Shown: positions 43,999 through 54,220 of the stretch, in pieces | Numbering within the stretch: position 1 is the first letter of the stretch | Layout: each line of letters opens with the position of its first letter | Assembly (NCBI GenBank): GCA_963931865.1 | Contig: OZ007514.1 | Coordinates: 8,224,646-8,288,645 of the forward strand | Source of the DNA: Axinella damicornis | Taxonomy: Eukaryota; Porifera; Demospongiae; Axinellida; Axinellidae | Length of the DNA stretch: 64,000 bases | Reading direction: 5' to 3' | Made by a program: the position numbers and the translations under genes | Notes under the pieces: model-generated | What the model saw: the letters and a program-made list of their open reading frames with translations, nothing else | The model's database searches: none | What the model was told of the DNA's origin: nothing

Positions 43999-44236
43999 AT
44001 ATGAAGGGCTCAGTGGAAAAAGGGGATAAGCACTTTTGACCATCCCTAAAGGTCAAAGGTCAACTTTGTGTTTTCGCAGTGTAACAAGACATTAAGGTTG
44101 AATTTCAATAGTTGAAAGGATGGACTGTTAAGATCCAGCCTTAATTGATTCAGAAAACACATGGCCATATGGTTGACCTTTGACCTTTAGAGTTGGTAAA
44201 AACCTCTTGTCCCCTTTTTCCACTGAGCCCTTCATA
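43999..44236. mobile_element. MITE with ends ATGAAGGGCTCAGTGGAAAA
   Basis: About 31-bp inverted termini (…AAAGGGGAYAAG) plus an inner AAAGGTCAAAGGTCAAC pair; flanked by TA-rich sequence. It sits in the putative long intron of the EF-hand gene. Confidence 0.85.
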
Positions 44237-44525
44237 TGTAGTTACCATTTTCCTCTTCGATGGCAACAAAAATAGCCATGAAGAGGACTAGATGTCATGA
44301 TGAACAATGGCACCTGTTTAGCTGGGATTCACTCATTTGCCTTGCAGGGTTCTGGGACTTATGTCATTCACCAGATGTGTGTAGTCTAGTCAAGCCTCAT
44401 CATATAACTTTTGGATTACCTACACAGGTTGGAATTCAGTTTCCCATCAAATGTTCTGGCTATAATCCAGTCCTGGACCAGATTAGACACCATGCAACTA
44501 CCTATCATGCACACTTAGTACTCAC

Positions 44526-45058
44526 CATGCAAGGAGTGGTAGCTTTGATGTTGAAGTCTCATGTGAATTGCCATGCAGCAGAGCTTTCTCAGCCGACCTG
44601 TTATTGTTATCAGGTTCACACCTGCTGCTAACAGATTTCTGAGAGAGTGTAATTGGGGGCAATTCAGTACAATGTGGGGGTTCTCTGTCATTGCTACTGT
44701 GTACTGCAGTGATGTATTTGGAACGTTGTTTGCAGCCATGACCTTTCCCATTTTCAAATTGATGCATTCCTCTATCTGCTGTAGCACTGATTGTACCTTG
44801 ACTATCCAACCACATTCCATGCGATAAGCCAAGCTGTCGTTGCTGTAGACTGAACTTGAAATACCTGTGGCATCTACACCTGCTGTAGGCCAAAGTTGTG
44901 TGAATCGACATGTTACCGTCGTTCTTGAAAAGACTTCTGCATTTTGAGCAAGTTTTGAAAGGTGGGGACACAGCTGATGGAGCTATGCTTGAAGTTGCCA
45001 CTGGCATACCAGAAGACATATATCTATCACACTGGAGAGAACGTTGCTTCTTGGCCAT
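44526..45058 (-). CDS. Putative first coding exon upstream of the EF-hand exons
   Basis: ATG at 45058 opens 177 codons and ends GCATG/GTGAGT at 44526, a strong donor. An in-frame stop lies just upstream of the ATG. The product starts MAKKQRSLQCDRYMSSG and contains a CSKCRSLF Cys pair, then a low-complexity tail. Its phase (2 nt over) is what the exon starting at 42836 needs, so they may be one gene. The 1.7-kb intron could hide further exons; a coding-like segment (EADFWEERWLACKL, near 43750) does not fit the chain. Confidence 0.45.
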
Positions 45059-45059
45059 A

Positions 45060-45967
45060 GTGAAATGACGTTAGTGTAGTCAGTTCTGTAATCATGAAAG
45101 TAAATACGCATAGGGATGGTACTACTTCTCAGTGTAGCCGCTATCCATGAAGTCATAACACCTACAGAATCAGAGAGAAAATTGTAGCTCTCAACCAGAT
45201 TTCCATACATGGAGGAAAAGACATTAATTGCAGGCTAGAACAGGTAATCAAAATTGATTTGTATACAATATGACTATTTATGTTCGTTCAGCCTCTATGT
45301 TGCCCAACTACTGTAAATTGCATAATGCATTTACAACCATCATTACTGTTACCATGCAACCACGGTACAACTACCATGCAATATCTCACTTAATTATACA
45401 AGCTTGATTGTGGCCAGGCTAATGAGGAAATTGAAAAGAATTACAATGTGCAATACACAGGTGTGCTTCATTGTTGGGTCATCGCAAATACAAACTTCCT
45501 CTTACCCAAAGCGTTTGTAGAACACAAACCCTTTCAACGGTTCACACAGTCTCTTAAGTTGTGGTCAAGTGCTGCTGGGACTCTCTTTCATTAGTTATGC
45601 AGATTTCATTGATTAGTATGTTCTCACACATATTATGGCTGTACATTGTATGGTTGTTGGGCACACCTGCATGCACCACCAGCTGCATGTAAATACATAT
45701 GCACAGTCCTGGTAGAAGGGTTGTATGCTCGGAAGGGATGGTAGCGGAGAAGATTGACGATTAATTTGATATTGGCGGAAGTACTGAGATGGTGGAAGGA
45801 GCTAGTGTTCTAATTCCAAACCCCGTACAATTCTCCCCTTGAGCCCCCTAACAGTCTAACAGTCATCACTTTCCATCAAGTCAACTCATTTTTAAGTTAT
45901 ATGCTCACCTACAGCATAATATATCTCACTGTGTATCCATGTGATGGCCATAACTGGCTCATGCAAT
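45060..45967. other. No gene recognised
   Basis: Anonymous DNA upstream of the putative EF-hand gene start; would contain its promoter if the gene model is right. Confidence 0.35.
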
Positions 45968-46217
45968 CAAGGGGGTGACACTCCCATTGACGCCGTAGTC
46001 AGAGCTGTGACCGGGGTCAAGAAATCTTGACCGTCATTTTCGCTTGCTGCTTGACCGCTTGACCGCATCGCAAAAAGACTCTTGACCGCTTGACCGCCAA
46101 TAGTATACGGACGAATGCGTAGCGACTGCAGCCTTTCCTTAGTATACGCAGTCAAGATTCGCTGATAAACCCGGCCGCAGCTCTGACTACAATGTGTATG
46201 GGAGTGTCACCCCCTTG
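45968..46217. mobile_element. GAGCTGYGACC MITE, copy 3
   Basis: Outer arms CAAGGGGGTGACACTCCCAT are nearly perfect; inner termini CAGAGCTGTGACC / GCAGCTCTG. The interior repeats CTTGACCGCTTGACCGC. Best-preserved outer ends in the family. Confidence 0.85.
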
Positions 46218-46397
46218 CACAATACTGATTAATTGAAACACCTCACTCTCAGAGTCACCTTCGTTTATAATAGTAATACATTACACGAGTGGGGGTTCAC
46301 CACACTGGCTTGAGAAGACAGAGATTACTCCTCTGTTGCACACGTACAATACTTGTACCTAAACCCTCCGTTTCTCAATGCAGTCTCGAGGGGCAAG

Positions 46398-46440
46398 ACC
46401 AAGTGGGTCTGGCGGTCAGTGACCGCCAGACCCACTTGGT
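46398..46440. repeat. Perfect 43-bp palindrome
   Basis: ACCAAGTGGGTCTGGCGGTCA is followed after one base by its exact complement. GC-rich and free of mismatches. Confidence 0.95.
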
Positions 46441-46678
46441 CCGGCGGGTCTACTATTATCTATGGTCTGCCCCCAGAGATTAGTCAGACGGTTACAAAAT
46501 TACTGAAGCTGAACAACAAAACACCTACCCCTGGTGGGCTCTTACGGTGCTCTTGCGCAGACGTTCACTACTGGATAACTCATTCCTTGCCGATCGCACC
46601 AAAATGGGGGGTGGGGCAAAAGTTGGAAGGGAAAACTAGATCCAGAGTCGCATTCCCGGACCAGCTGCATTCCCATAC

Positions 46679-46772
46679 CATGAAATTGGAACGCGAGCGT
46701 TGATGTGTTGGCTGACGTGTACGTGTGTGATGATGAAGTCTCCGATCGATCGTCGAGGTACAGTTTAGCCAT
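46679..46772 (-). CDS. Putative first exon, leftward of a divergent pair
   Basis: ATG at 46772 encodes 31 residues starting MAKLYLDDRSETSSSHTYTS and stops at CATG/GTATGG. No domain recognised and no next exon assigned. Supported only by the start, the donor and the mirror arrangement with 46831-46915. Confidence 0.3.
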
Positions 46773-46830
46773 CTATCTCATCTATCTATATGTATCTGCG
46801 ATCGTGAGTGAGTGAGTGAACGCAGAGTAC

Positions 46831-46915
46831 ATGTACATCGTTATGCCGAGGGATAAGATGTCTGAAGCCAGTGAAGTAAAGCTTAATTGCTCAACAGTGG
46901 ACCAGTCTCCAAGAG
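46831..46915 (+). CDS. Putative first exon, rightward of a divergent pair
   Basis: In-frame ATGs at 46831 and 46843 lead into MPRDKMSEASEVKLNCSTVD, ending AGAG/GTATGT, a strong donor. About 58 bp of TCTA- and GTGA-repeat DNA separate it from the leftward ATG. Downstream exons not identified. Confidence 0.35.
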
Positions 46916-47149
46916 GTATGTATTTATTCTGAGTGTAGTAGCAGTGTCGGTCTCAAAATGTCATAGGCACCTGGAGGGAATGCCCCCATGTAGACAGTAG
47001 GCCAAGCCAAGTTGATTCATTGTTTCCCATCAGCCACTTGGTACGGGTCATCGGCCATTATTCATTATTATGTATGTGTGTGGTTCTGAAGGCCACAGTG
47101 ACAACTTTGCTAGCCTTTTTGAGTAGCGAATTGTAATAATGTCCAACCA

Positions 47150-47185
<36 letters not shown>

Positions 47186-47799
47186 GACTCCAATAGACCC
47201 ACTGCAGCTGACATCATCATTTCAAAATACAAACGAAGATCGAAAACTGTCGCCATGTTGGTGTACCTGGAGATAGCATCTACTATAGCGATCTTGGTGA
47301 TTGCACATGATCCCTGCTTCTAGTATGTGGCAATATGGGATTGCTATGTAGGCTGGTGCAAGTTGTGTAAATGCTTACCATGCAGCGATGGAGGGCATGT
47401 GTTGATCGATACTGCATATGCTGCCAGTAAAACATTATAGATTATGATACGCCAAGATGGTGGCATGAATGTTAGTGTGCAGAAATGGCACGGAAAAGTG
47501 ATGCAAATGCAATGGTCTTATATACGCTACAGTCGCAGACAGTGGTGACCGCACCTTTGAGCCTGTATACTGAGGCAGTGGAGTCTCTACGCATCCTCAT
47601 ACAAATACAGGTCAAAGGTCAAAGTGTGCCATAGTCAGTGGTCAAGGTTTTGTCTAACCTCAAATCCAGGTGCAGAGGAGGGGGAGAGAGCGCCTGGTAT
47701 CCACTGTTTGCACATGCACTTAATTTCGGAACTTCTTGACCCAGCTTGCAGCTGTGACTATCCGCGTATCATGATCGTATTCTGTCAATAATGGCGACT
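46916..47799. other. No gene recognised; 34-G run
   Basis: Anonymous DNA containing an uninterrupted run of about 34 G at 47151-47184. Confidence 0.5.
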
Positions 47800-47965
47800 T
47801 TATGCAAGACCTAGACCAGGCTGTTTCGTACCTCCAGCGACTTGGATGTGCAGTGATGACGCTCGAACCCGAGCAGAGGGCATGCAAAGAGACTCTCTGG
47901 CTACGCAATGTGTTATACTGTTCGTATTTGATGTGAAGCTTGCCCGTGATGACATCGTAGTCCTT
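47800..47965 (-). CDS. Possible internal exon, family unknown
   Basis: A minus frame reads VYKDYDVITGKLHIKYEQYN and ends near a GGAG/GTACGA donor at about 47830. It has coding-like composition, but no family is recognised and neighbouring exons are not found. Confidence 0.22.
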
Positions 47966-48279
47966 ATAGACTCATGATGACAGACCAAGTTCCAAGCGTG
48001 AGAGTACTAGTGAAAGCTGCGATCATGTCTTTGTGGTTTTGTTGTGTGGTATAGACGTCATTGTTCACGCGTGGAAAGTTTTGCGAAGTCATCTGCATAA
48101 ATCCACGTGGTTTTATGTAATAATTGAGCGCATGCACAAACAGTGGATGCTAGGTGCTCTCTCCCCCTCCTCCGCGCCTGGGTTCGAGGCTAGGTTTTGT
48201 CCAGCGGTCGTGGTTATAGAGTTGAGGGAGTGACCAACCCAGACCATCCTTAGTGATACCTTGTAGTCTCATACTGTAT

Positions 48280-48819
48280 TAGCCTCGTACCCAGGTCCCG
48301 CCCCACTCGGGAAAGGAAGGGCCTGGTTTGCGCATGCACTTGGGAAAATCGTGGACTACCGTGTTACATCCGTGCAACCACAAAGTCTAAATCGTGTGCT
48401 ACTGCTCTATGGTCTGTGCAGCTTTCCTGAGCAATGATTGAGTGCTCTCCTTGGACCTTCAGTGGCTAAGTACTTTTGTCTGTGTCTCCAGCCAGAACAT
48501 GTAGCTTCCATTTCAACTGTTTGCTCAAAGAAAGACGATTTTACACCGCTCACCGACTATGAAGGATTACCGTTGGTCATAGACTGTAAGTTAGTAAGAA
48601 TTGCTAGCAATCCAGGGCAGTATAGCGCTAGTTGTCGTGTAGTTCTGGTGATATGCGATCTCGTTTTGGTAGAGCGTCACAGCATCGGCACATGGCCATG
48701 TCGTGCGTCACATGCCCCTCCCCCTTCCTCTTGGCCTAGGTAGTTACGTGCATGCGCTAACGGTGACATATGCCAGCCCCTTTCTTTTTCGGGCACGGCG
48801 AGTCCTGGGTACGAGGCTA
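48280..48819. mobile_element. Mutator-like TIR element with 9-bp duplication
   Basis: 540 bp. TAGCCTCGTACCCAGG and CCTGGGTACGAGGCTA ends; target duplication ATACTGTAT is perfect (48271-48279, 48820-48828). The interior is unlike the other members. It includes an exon-like plus segment: acceptor TGTCTCCAG, open frame PEHVASISTVCSKKDDF..., donor GACT/GTAAGT near 48589. No transposase. Confidence 0.85.
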
Positions 48820-49187
48820 ATACTGTATAAAGTTATGGTGTACATGTTATTGGTCTTATGGCTGTAGCAAACACTCATGATTGGTCTTCAAGGTCATAGG
48901 TCAAGGGTCTAGGGCCTGTTGGTCATTGACTGAGGTAGCTTATTGATGACTCAGAGTCTTATCACGGTTTCGACCCTATGGTCTTATCATGCTGTGGTCT
49001 CATCTGGAGAGGGGGCAGGGACGTAGGTCATTTTGTCAACCCAGTTCAATGGGAAGTTCTGCCATATGTTACTGAATTCATGCTGTTTACTCACTGTCCG
49101 TCGTGAGACACTCCAATGGGCATGTCTGTATAGTGGTACACAGTCTGCCCAGTGTATTAGCTCGATCACCAAATAAATATTTCAAAC

Positions 49188-49222
49188 AGATGTTTCGACC
49201 ACTATACAGTGGCCCTCGTCAG
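49188..49222 (-). ncRNA. Hammerhead-ribozyme-like motif, solo
   Basis: On minus: CTGACGA, stem II GGCCACT-GTAT-AGTGGTC fully paired (one G-T), GAAACATC. The core CTGANGA is intact, unlike the two motifs in the Penelope-like element. A half copy (CTGATGAGGGCCAC) lies inverted at 49231-49250. Probably a terminal-repeat remnant of a Penelope-like or retrozyme-like element; no RT seen nearby. Confidence 0.55.
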
Positions 49223-49599
49223 TGATTTCTCACTGATGAGGGCCACAGTATAATATTTATTCAAGGTACCCATACGTAGTCTCATGCCCAGCCATCCTCC
49301 CCGTGCACCCAGTGGAGAGCGTCTGTTAGTTTGAGTGAGTTCACTAACACTGTTCTCATCTGGAATATAGGATGGCCAACGAAATATTGTGGTGAATGCG
49401 ATTAATTTTTGTGGGTTGTGTCACCAATCAATCGGCGAATGAAAAACAGCTCATGAGGACTTCATTGTTGGTTCATGACCCCCCTTCGTAGCTTCTAAGA
49501 ACATTTTAAGCCATGATCACATGATGGCTACTGAAGCCACACCTTATAGCTCCTCTTTTACTTGATCCTAGCGACACCCCTGGCCTGCTGGTGAGGAGA

Positions 49600-50206
49600 A
49601 GGTGCCGAACGAGGAGCACAGACCAGTCCTGGTAACGAACTTATTGTGTTGGTCTCAAACATCCAAAGCCTTCAATAGGGATTTGGTGAGCTGGGTGTCA
49701 TGGCGGCTAAGTAGAAGCTGTGTCTTGCGGAGGCTCACCTCGATGCAGACCCTGATAACGGTATTGCCCCACCAGGATTATATGTGGTCAAGGCAAGGGC
49801 CGACCGAACTAAACGTGGTGGAAGGGTCATCATCATGGCCAGGGACTATGTGACAACTACCCCGCAGAGAAATACTATGTTCGGGAGAAAGCTGATTATG
49901 TGCAGTAGCCATTCCTGGCAGTAGCACTGCTTGCCCTATGACTCTGGTCTGTGTGTATACCCAGCCCTCCGCTCCAGATACCACTGACAGAGCAACTGGA
50001 ACTCCTCTATGGGGATGTTAAACAGCAAGCTCTGATAGTTGGCAACTTCATTGCACATGAGGAAGAATGGCTGAAATCAACCACAACTGATGCTGGAGGT
50101 AGAGCTAACTATACGAGAGTTTTGTGATCTAGAGGTCTGCTCCAACTGGTGACAAGACCTACATGTACCAGAGGTGAGGTGATCTTAGACCTGGTTATAG
50201 GAGTAT
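49600..50206 (+). pseudogene. LINE AP-endonuclease relic
   Basis: Broken plus frames include ADRTKRGGRVIIMARDYV, CVYPALR, and LLQLVTRPTC followed by TRGEVILDLVI-like residues, in the order of non-LTR endonucleases (GGV...; PPS; GDFN-like; T..RG..LDLV). Heavily shifted. May belong to the same LINE class as 35590-36900. Confidence 0.6.
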
Positions 50207-50209
50207 ATC

Positions 50210-50726
50210 AAAGGCGCATCGAGCCGCCGAAGGCAGCAAGAGGGCATGCAACGTTCATAGACGGCAAAATGCTGAATATAGAATTCAAGTTTTGACTGTA
50301 TAAGCACGTGATCCGTAGACGTGTGCCCCTTATGCTTATGTGGTCACTTACTGCTCTTCGAGATGGCTGGCATTCCGTCTGCAGCGTTCGTCTTTGACGA
50401 GGACCTAGCTATCTAGCTCCACAGCAGCACCGCGTGAGCCCACTATAATTCCCTCCCTCCAACTTACGCAATAGCAAACGTCGAGCTGTTGTCAAGAGCG
50501 GCGAATGTTGGGCTTGCATCCAGCGATACTTTCTGGCCTGCTACACTGGTAGGAGAGGCAGCTACTCGGACTAGAAGAAGTGCTTGGGCTAGAGATCGTC
50601 TTTCTTAGCTTGGCAGGCGTTTCTATGCCGAAATTCTGTCGAACGTCCGTAACCATACCATATTTCACGTGCGCTATAGGAAGTTGCATGCCCTCTCACC
50701 GCCTTCAGCGGCTCGATGCGCCCTTG
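50210..50726 (-). mobile_element. GCGCATCGAGCC-family TIR element, copy 2
   Basis: TIRs of about 40 bp: GCGCATCGAGCCGCYGAAGG then RAGGGCATGCAAC. On minus it has a frame starting MVTDVRQNFGIETPAK with a serine-rich stretch (50654-50492), and farther on ATGCCAGCCATCTCGAAG then AGCA/GTAAGT. Both are homologous to 37848-38364. Target duplication degraded. Confidence 0.85.
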
Positions 50727-50739
50727 ACCATATGAAGCA

Positions 50740-51092
50740 AACATTTCTTACCTTCCTGGCTGTGGTTCATCTGACCACATAGTTGAGTGTTTTACAGGAA
50801 TACATGTACACAAGAGACCTGTTTTGATAGACCATGCAGTGTTCTATCAAAACAGGCCTGGAGTGAGTTTCTTTAATGGCCACCTGAAATAGCACTTTTC
50901 TCATCTCAGTCTGTGACCATGTAACTCAAGCCACTTGACGTTCTCCACCACATGCAACCATGTGGTATCACTGGCCGCATTTAACCCAGTCGTCTGAGGT
51001 ACCACTGTTTCCTAGAGCATAAGTACCGGCACTTCTGTTTCATTTGAGCGGTGCTGATTACAAGGGGTACTTATAACAAGGAGAGGTGATAA
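50740..51092. other. No gene recognised
   Basis: Anonymous sequence. A short inverted pair GTTCTATCAAAACAGG lies near 50820-50855. Confidence 0.4.
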
Positions 51093-51360
51093 CAAGGGGT
51101 GGTCACTCCATATATGCGCCATACTTAGAGCTGCGACCGGGGTCACAATCTGTGACCGTCCAAAAATTGCCAGTGACCGCGTGACCGCGCTGCTAAACTG
51201 CCCGTGACCCTGTGACTGTCACAAAAATCCACTGTGACTGTGTGACTTTTTGATAGTATACGTAGAAATATGGTAAGCCACACCTACATCCACCGTATAC
51301 GGGGTCACAATCGCCGGTCGCAGCTCTAAATATGGCGCTTTTTGGCGTGACCACCCCTTG
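51093..51360. mobile_element. GAGCTGYGACC MITE, copy 4
   Basis: Outer arms CAAGGGGTGGTCAC, flanked by TATAA on both sides; inner termini TTAGAGCTGCGACC / GGTCGCAGCTCTAA. Confidence 0.85.
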
Positions 51361-51733
51361 TTATAACCATGAAGTATTTCTCAACGAAGTATTTCAACCT
51401 CATTGCTGTCTGCAGAGTTGGGCCTACGTACCTGGGCATTGCCTGTGCATTGATATACTCTCAATTTGCAGAATACATGTAGTAAGGGAATGCTCGGTTC
51501 CAAGTGGCTAGAAATCGGTCTCTGGTGAGCTTTAATAAGGATACCACAGTAAAGCCAGTTCTTTCTAAAGTAGTACGTAGCTGTCTGCATCTTTCTCCTC
51601 TGTGTATCTTGCAAGTACTTGTAGCTATTGTTATGGCTACTGACATTTTCGCGCTGCGTTCTAGCTTCATTCGTCCCTTTCCACTCTGCCAGACCTCAGA
51701 TAAGTCTCCTTTATTGCAGCGCGTGCATGGATG

Positions 51734-52945
51734 TGTTGTATACTTGTACTTGCACGCTTTTACGGAACACTCAAATTCTAATTCTCACTCACAAGAAATA
51801 CAAGACTGCTTAAATACAAAACCAAAATTACACATAAGCCTTACAAGAACAAATACATAGTGACAAAGTAGCACATTAGTGCCTACACAGTAACACATTA
51901 GCACATATACTACATTCCTCCCCCCTTAGATTGTAGCTCAACTGTGTCAGTCTCAAGCTCTTTCTCTTGTGTACTTGCTCTTGATCAGTCGGTCTCGATC
52001 ATGTCGGTCGGTCTCGATCGATCGTGCCTCGCGATCGCGTCTCCGTCTCTGAATAAATTTGTTCGCCAATCCAGCGACGCTTGTCGTGTGCATGCTCCAA
52101 GCATGTCGGCCCTCGCTGGCCGCGCGGTCCCCTCTCTCGGATCCTGGCTCTCACTCGCCAACCCACTCACGACCTCCACGTCGCGGCGGACACCGGTCTC
52201 TGGCTCAACCCAGGACCTCTCAGTCGTGTAGCCCCTTCGTGGGCTGTCACTGCTTGTCGGGGTATCCTCACCCCGTGGGCGCGGTCCCTGGCACTCCACT
52301 GTCAGGACCTCCCAGTCACCACCTCTCTTCCTGCGCGGAAGTCTGGCCTTCTCGCCGCACCATCCGATGGGCCGCAGCACCGTCCAATGGCGGGGGAGCT
52401 GGTCCTCACCGCCTGGTCTGCGCTTGAAGCTCTGACTCCGAATTTCGCACAGCACCCACGGTCTTGGTGGGGGAGCCTGGGTCCGCACCACCTGGTCTGT
52501 GCTCACTGGATTAGAGTTTCGTCCGACGTCGATGGCATCCTTGAGCCGCGTAATATACGGACCCATCTCTTGGTGGAGAATCCCGGATCCACCACCAGTG
52601 GTCTGCAGCACCGTCTCTTGGCGGGGGAGCCGGTCCGCTCCGCCTGGCCTGCAGCACCTGCACCATCCGTTGTCCATCGTTCGCTTGCCCGCTCGGTCGC
52701 TCGCCCTCGCTCACCCGCGCTAGCTCAACCTAGCCACGGGGAGTTTTGTCCTTGTCGCCAAATTTATTGTATACTTGTACTTGCACGCTTTTACGGAACA
52801 CTCAAATTCTAATTCTCACTCACAAGAAATACAAGACTGCTTAAATACAAAACCGAAATCACACATAAGCCTTACAAGAACAAATACATAGTGACAAAGT
52901 AGCACATCAGTGCCTACACAGTAACACATTAGCACATATACTACA
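51734..52945 (-). mobile_element. Short Ty3/gypsy-type LTR element (TRIM/LARD-like)
   Basis: Two 181-bp LTRs (51734-51914 and 52765-52945, a handful of differences) have TG...CA ends and a 5-bp duplication GGATG (51729-51733, 52946-52950). Read on minus, TGGCGACAAGGAC follows the 5' LTR as a primer-binding-site candidate, and AAGGGGGGAGGAA precedes the 3' LTR as the polypurine tract. The 850-bp interior has no pol, so movement would need another element. Confidence 0.92.
51985..52677 (-). CDS. Frame inside the short LTR element
   Basis: A 230-codon minus frame rich in arginine, proline and glycine, with repeated PGGxDxLPRxxTVL segments. It has no zinc knuckle or protease motif. It may be a gag remnant or simply an open frame in GC-rich filler. 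Confidence 0.3.
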   Translation of the reverse strand: MDNGWCRCCRPGGADRLPRQETVLQTTGGGSGILHQEMGPYITRLKDAIDVGRNSNPVSTDQVVRTQAPPPRPWVLCEIRSQSFKRRPGGEDQLPRHWTVLRPIGWCGEKARLPRRKRGGDWEVLTVECQGPRPRGEDTPTSSDSPRRGYTTERSWVEPETGVRRDVEVVSGLASESQDPREGTARPARADMLGACTRQASLDWRTNLFRDGDAIARHDRSRPTDMIETD

Positions 52946-52950
52946 GGATG

Positions 52951-53456
52951 AATGTAATAATGGTTTTGACAGATACAATGTACTATATTCAGGTATAGGG
53001 TTAAGAGTGAGGAGCCAGTTGCTGTAATGGTTGCTGCAATTGCACATGCACTTTGCGAATGTGATACCACATACCTACGCATCCAGCACTGACTGTCTGC
53101 ATGGGCACTTCAGCATAAATCTATATGGAGATGTAGGGATAGCAAGAATTAAGAAACAAGATAGGGTGGATTTGTAAGGTAGGGATGTATAGTAGAGCTG
53201 CAACGATATATCGATATCGCGATAGGTCAAGCGAGACTATAATTGTCAGCTAAATGCGAAAATTGATATATCACGTGACTGTAGGCACGTGCTGAACCTC
53301 GTGTTAAAATTATTACAACTAGTTTGCATTTTACAGCTAGTTTGCATGTTACAGCTAGTTTTGCTGGTTAGTGCTAGCTCATTGATCTGTGGTGAGAGCT
53401 CATTGATCGGTTTCCGTTGACAATAATACACGGATGTGGAAAGGCGGCGAAAAACC
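52951..53456. other. No gene recognised
   Basis: Contains a partial relative of the 15871 MITE (about 53130-53150) and short TTACAGCTAGTTTGCAT tandem repeats at about 53310-53365. Confidence 0.45.
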
Positions 53457-53630
53457 CGGAAGGCCTGGTATCATTCATCACGTGAGTGACGTCAGGTGGA
53501 CGCAAGGGTGGACGTGGGGGGGGGGGGGGCATAGTCGTTTCAGCAGGTCCTGAACTTGGCTGAAGGCTGTTTATCATCCCCTACGTCCACTTCACATAAA
53601 GCACGTGATGAATAATACCAGGCCTTCCGC
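53457..53630. mobile_element. Small inverted-repeat element with 14-G run
   Basis: CGGAAGGCCTGGTATCATTC...CACGTG on the left and its imperfect complement ending AGGCCTTCCG on the right. The loop contains a 14-G run (53516-53529). Ends resemble inner parts of Mutator-family members (GGCCTGGTA). Confidence 0.6.
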
Positions 53631-53689
53631 ATTTTTCATGTTACTCATGGTAGGGGGAAAATTGTGCCGCACAAATAAATAATGAATGA

Positions 53690-53945
53690 ACGTTCAGAAT
53701 GCATGACCTACAAAGATTCTGACTACACTGCCGTGATTGCTAACATGCAATGATGACTGATTGTGATGAAACTCACCTTGGTGGTGGAGATACAAGCGCT
53801 TTTGTTGTGCTGTCGGCTGCCATTGCTCGATCGCTCTCTTCGCCATTGGTTGCCCCACAAAGATTTTGACCACACAGCCGTGATTGCTGTTGTTGTCGTC
53901 AAACTCACCATGCTGGCAAATTTGTGTTTCCTCAGACACCTAGTC
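53690..53945 (-). repeat. Dimeric ATG-exon/splice-donor module, copy 2
   Basis: Homologous to 28567-28915. On minus: ...AGCATG/GTGAGTTT, conserved AATCACGGCTGTGTGG, then ATGGCAGCCGACAGCACAAC...(MAADSTTKALVSPPP) ending CCAAG/GTGAGTTT, then the conserved segment again. Confidence 0.65.
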
Positions 53946-53955
53946 TACTAGAAGA

Positions 53956-53976
53956 GGGGGGGGGGGGGGGGGGGGG
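53956..53976 (+). repeat. 21-G homopolymer
   Basis: Uninterrupted G run immediately beyond the dimeric module. Confidence 0.9.
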
Positions 53977-54220
53977 CTACAGAGCTTCCCACCAAACATT
54001 TAGTCCTAGATGAAGCCCTGACTATCATTCCTATTTGTTGCACTCAAGTCATTTATAAGTTATGATAATATCTTTTGCACAGGCTATGGCATCAGCTCAC
54101 TGGACACCTGATGCTGTTTGAAGGTCTTGAGGTCTTCTCGAGGTGAGGTATATGGTGTGTATCAGTGTTGACTTGGTGCATATGAACCCCCAAGCCATTC
54201 AGCTTTGTTGTACTGTCAAT

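Noticed and set aside
44260..44631. A 123-codon plus frame
   Set aside because: Overlaps the minus exon that ends in a strong GTGAGT donor; no motif on plus.
52081..52812. A 243-codon plus frame in the short LTR element
   Set aside because: Antisense to the element's orientation as fixed by the primer site and polypurine tract; looks like GC-rich filler.
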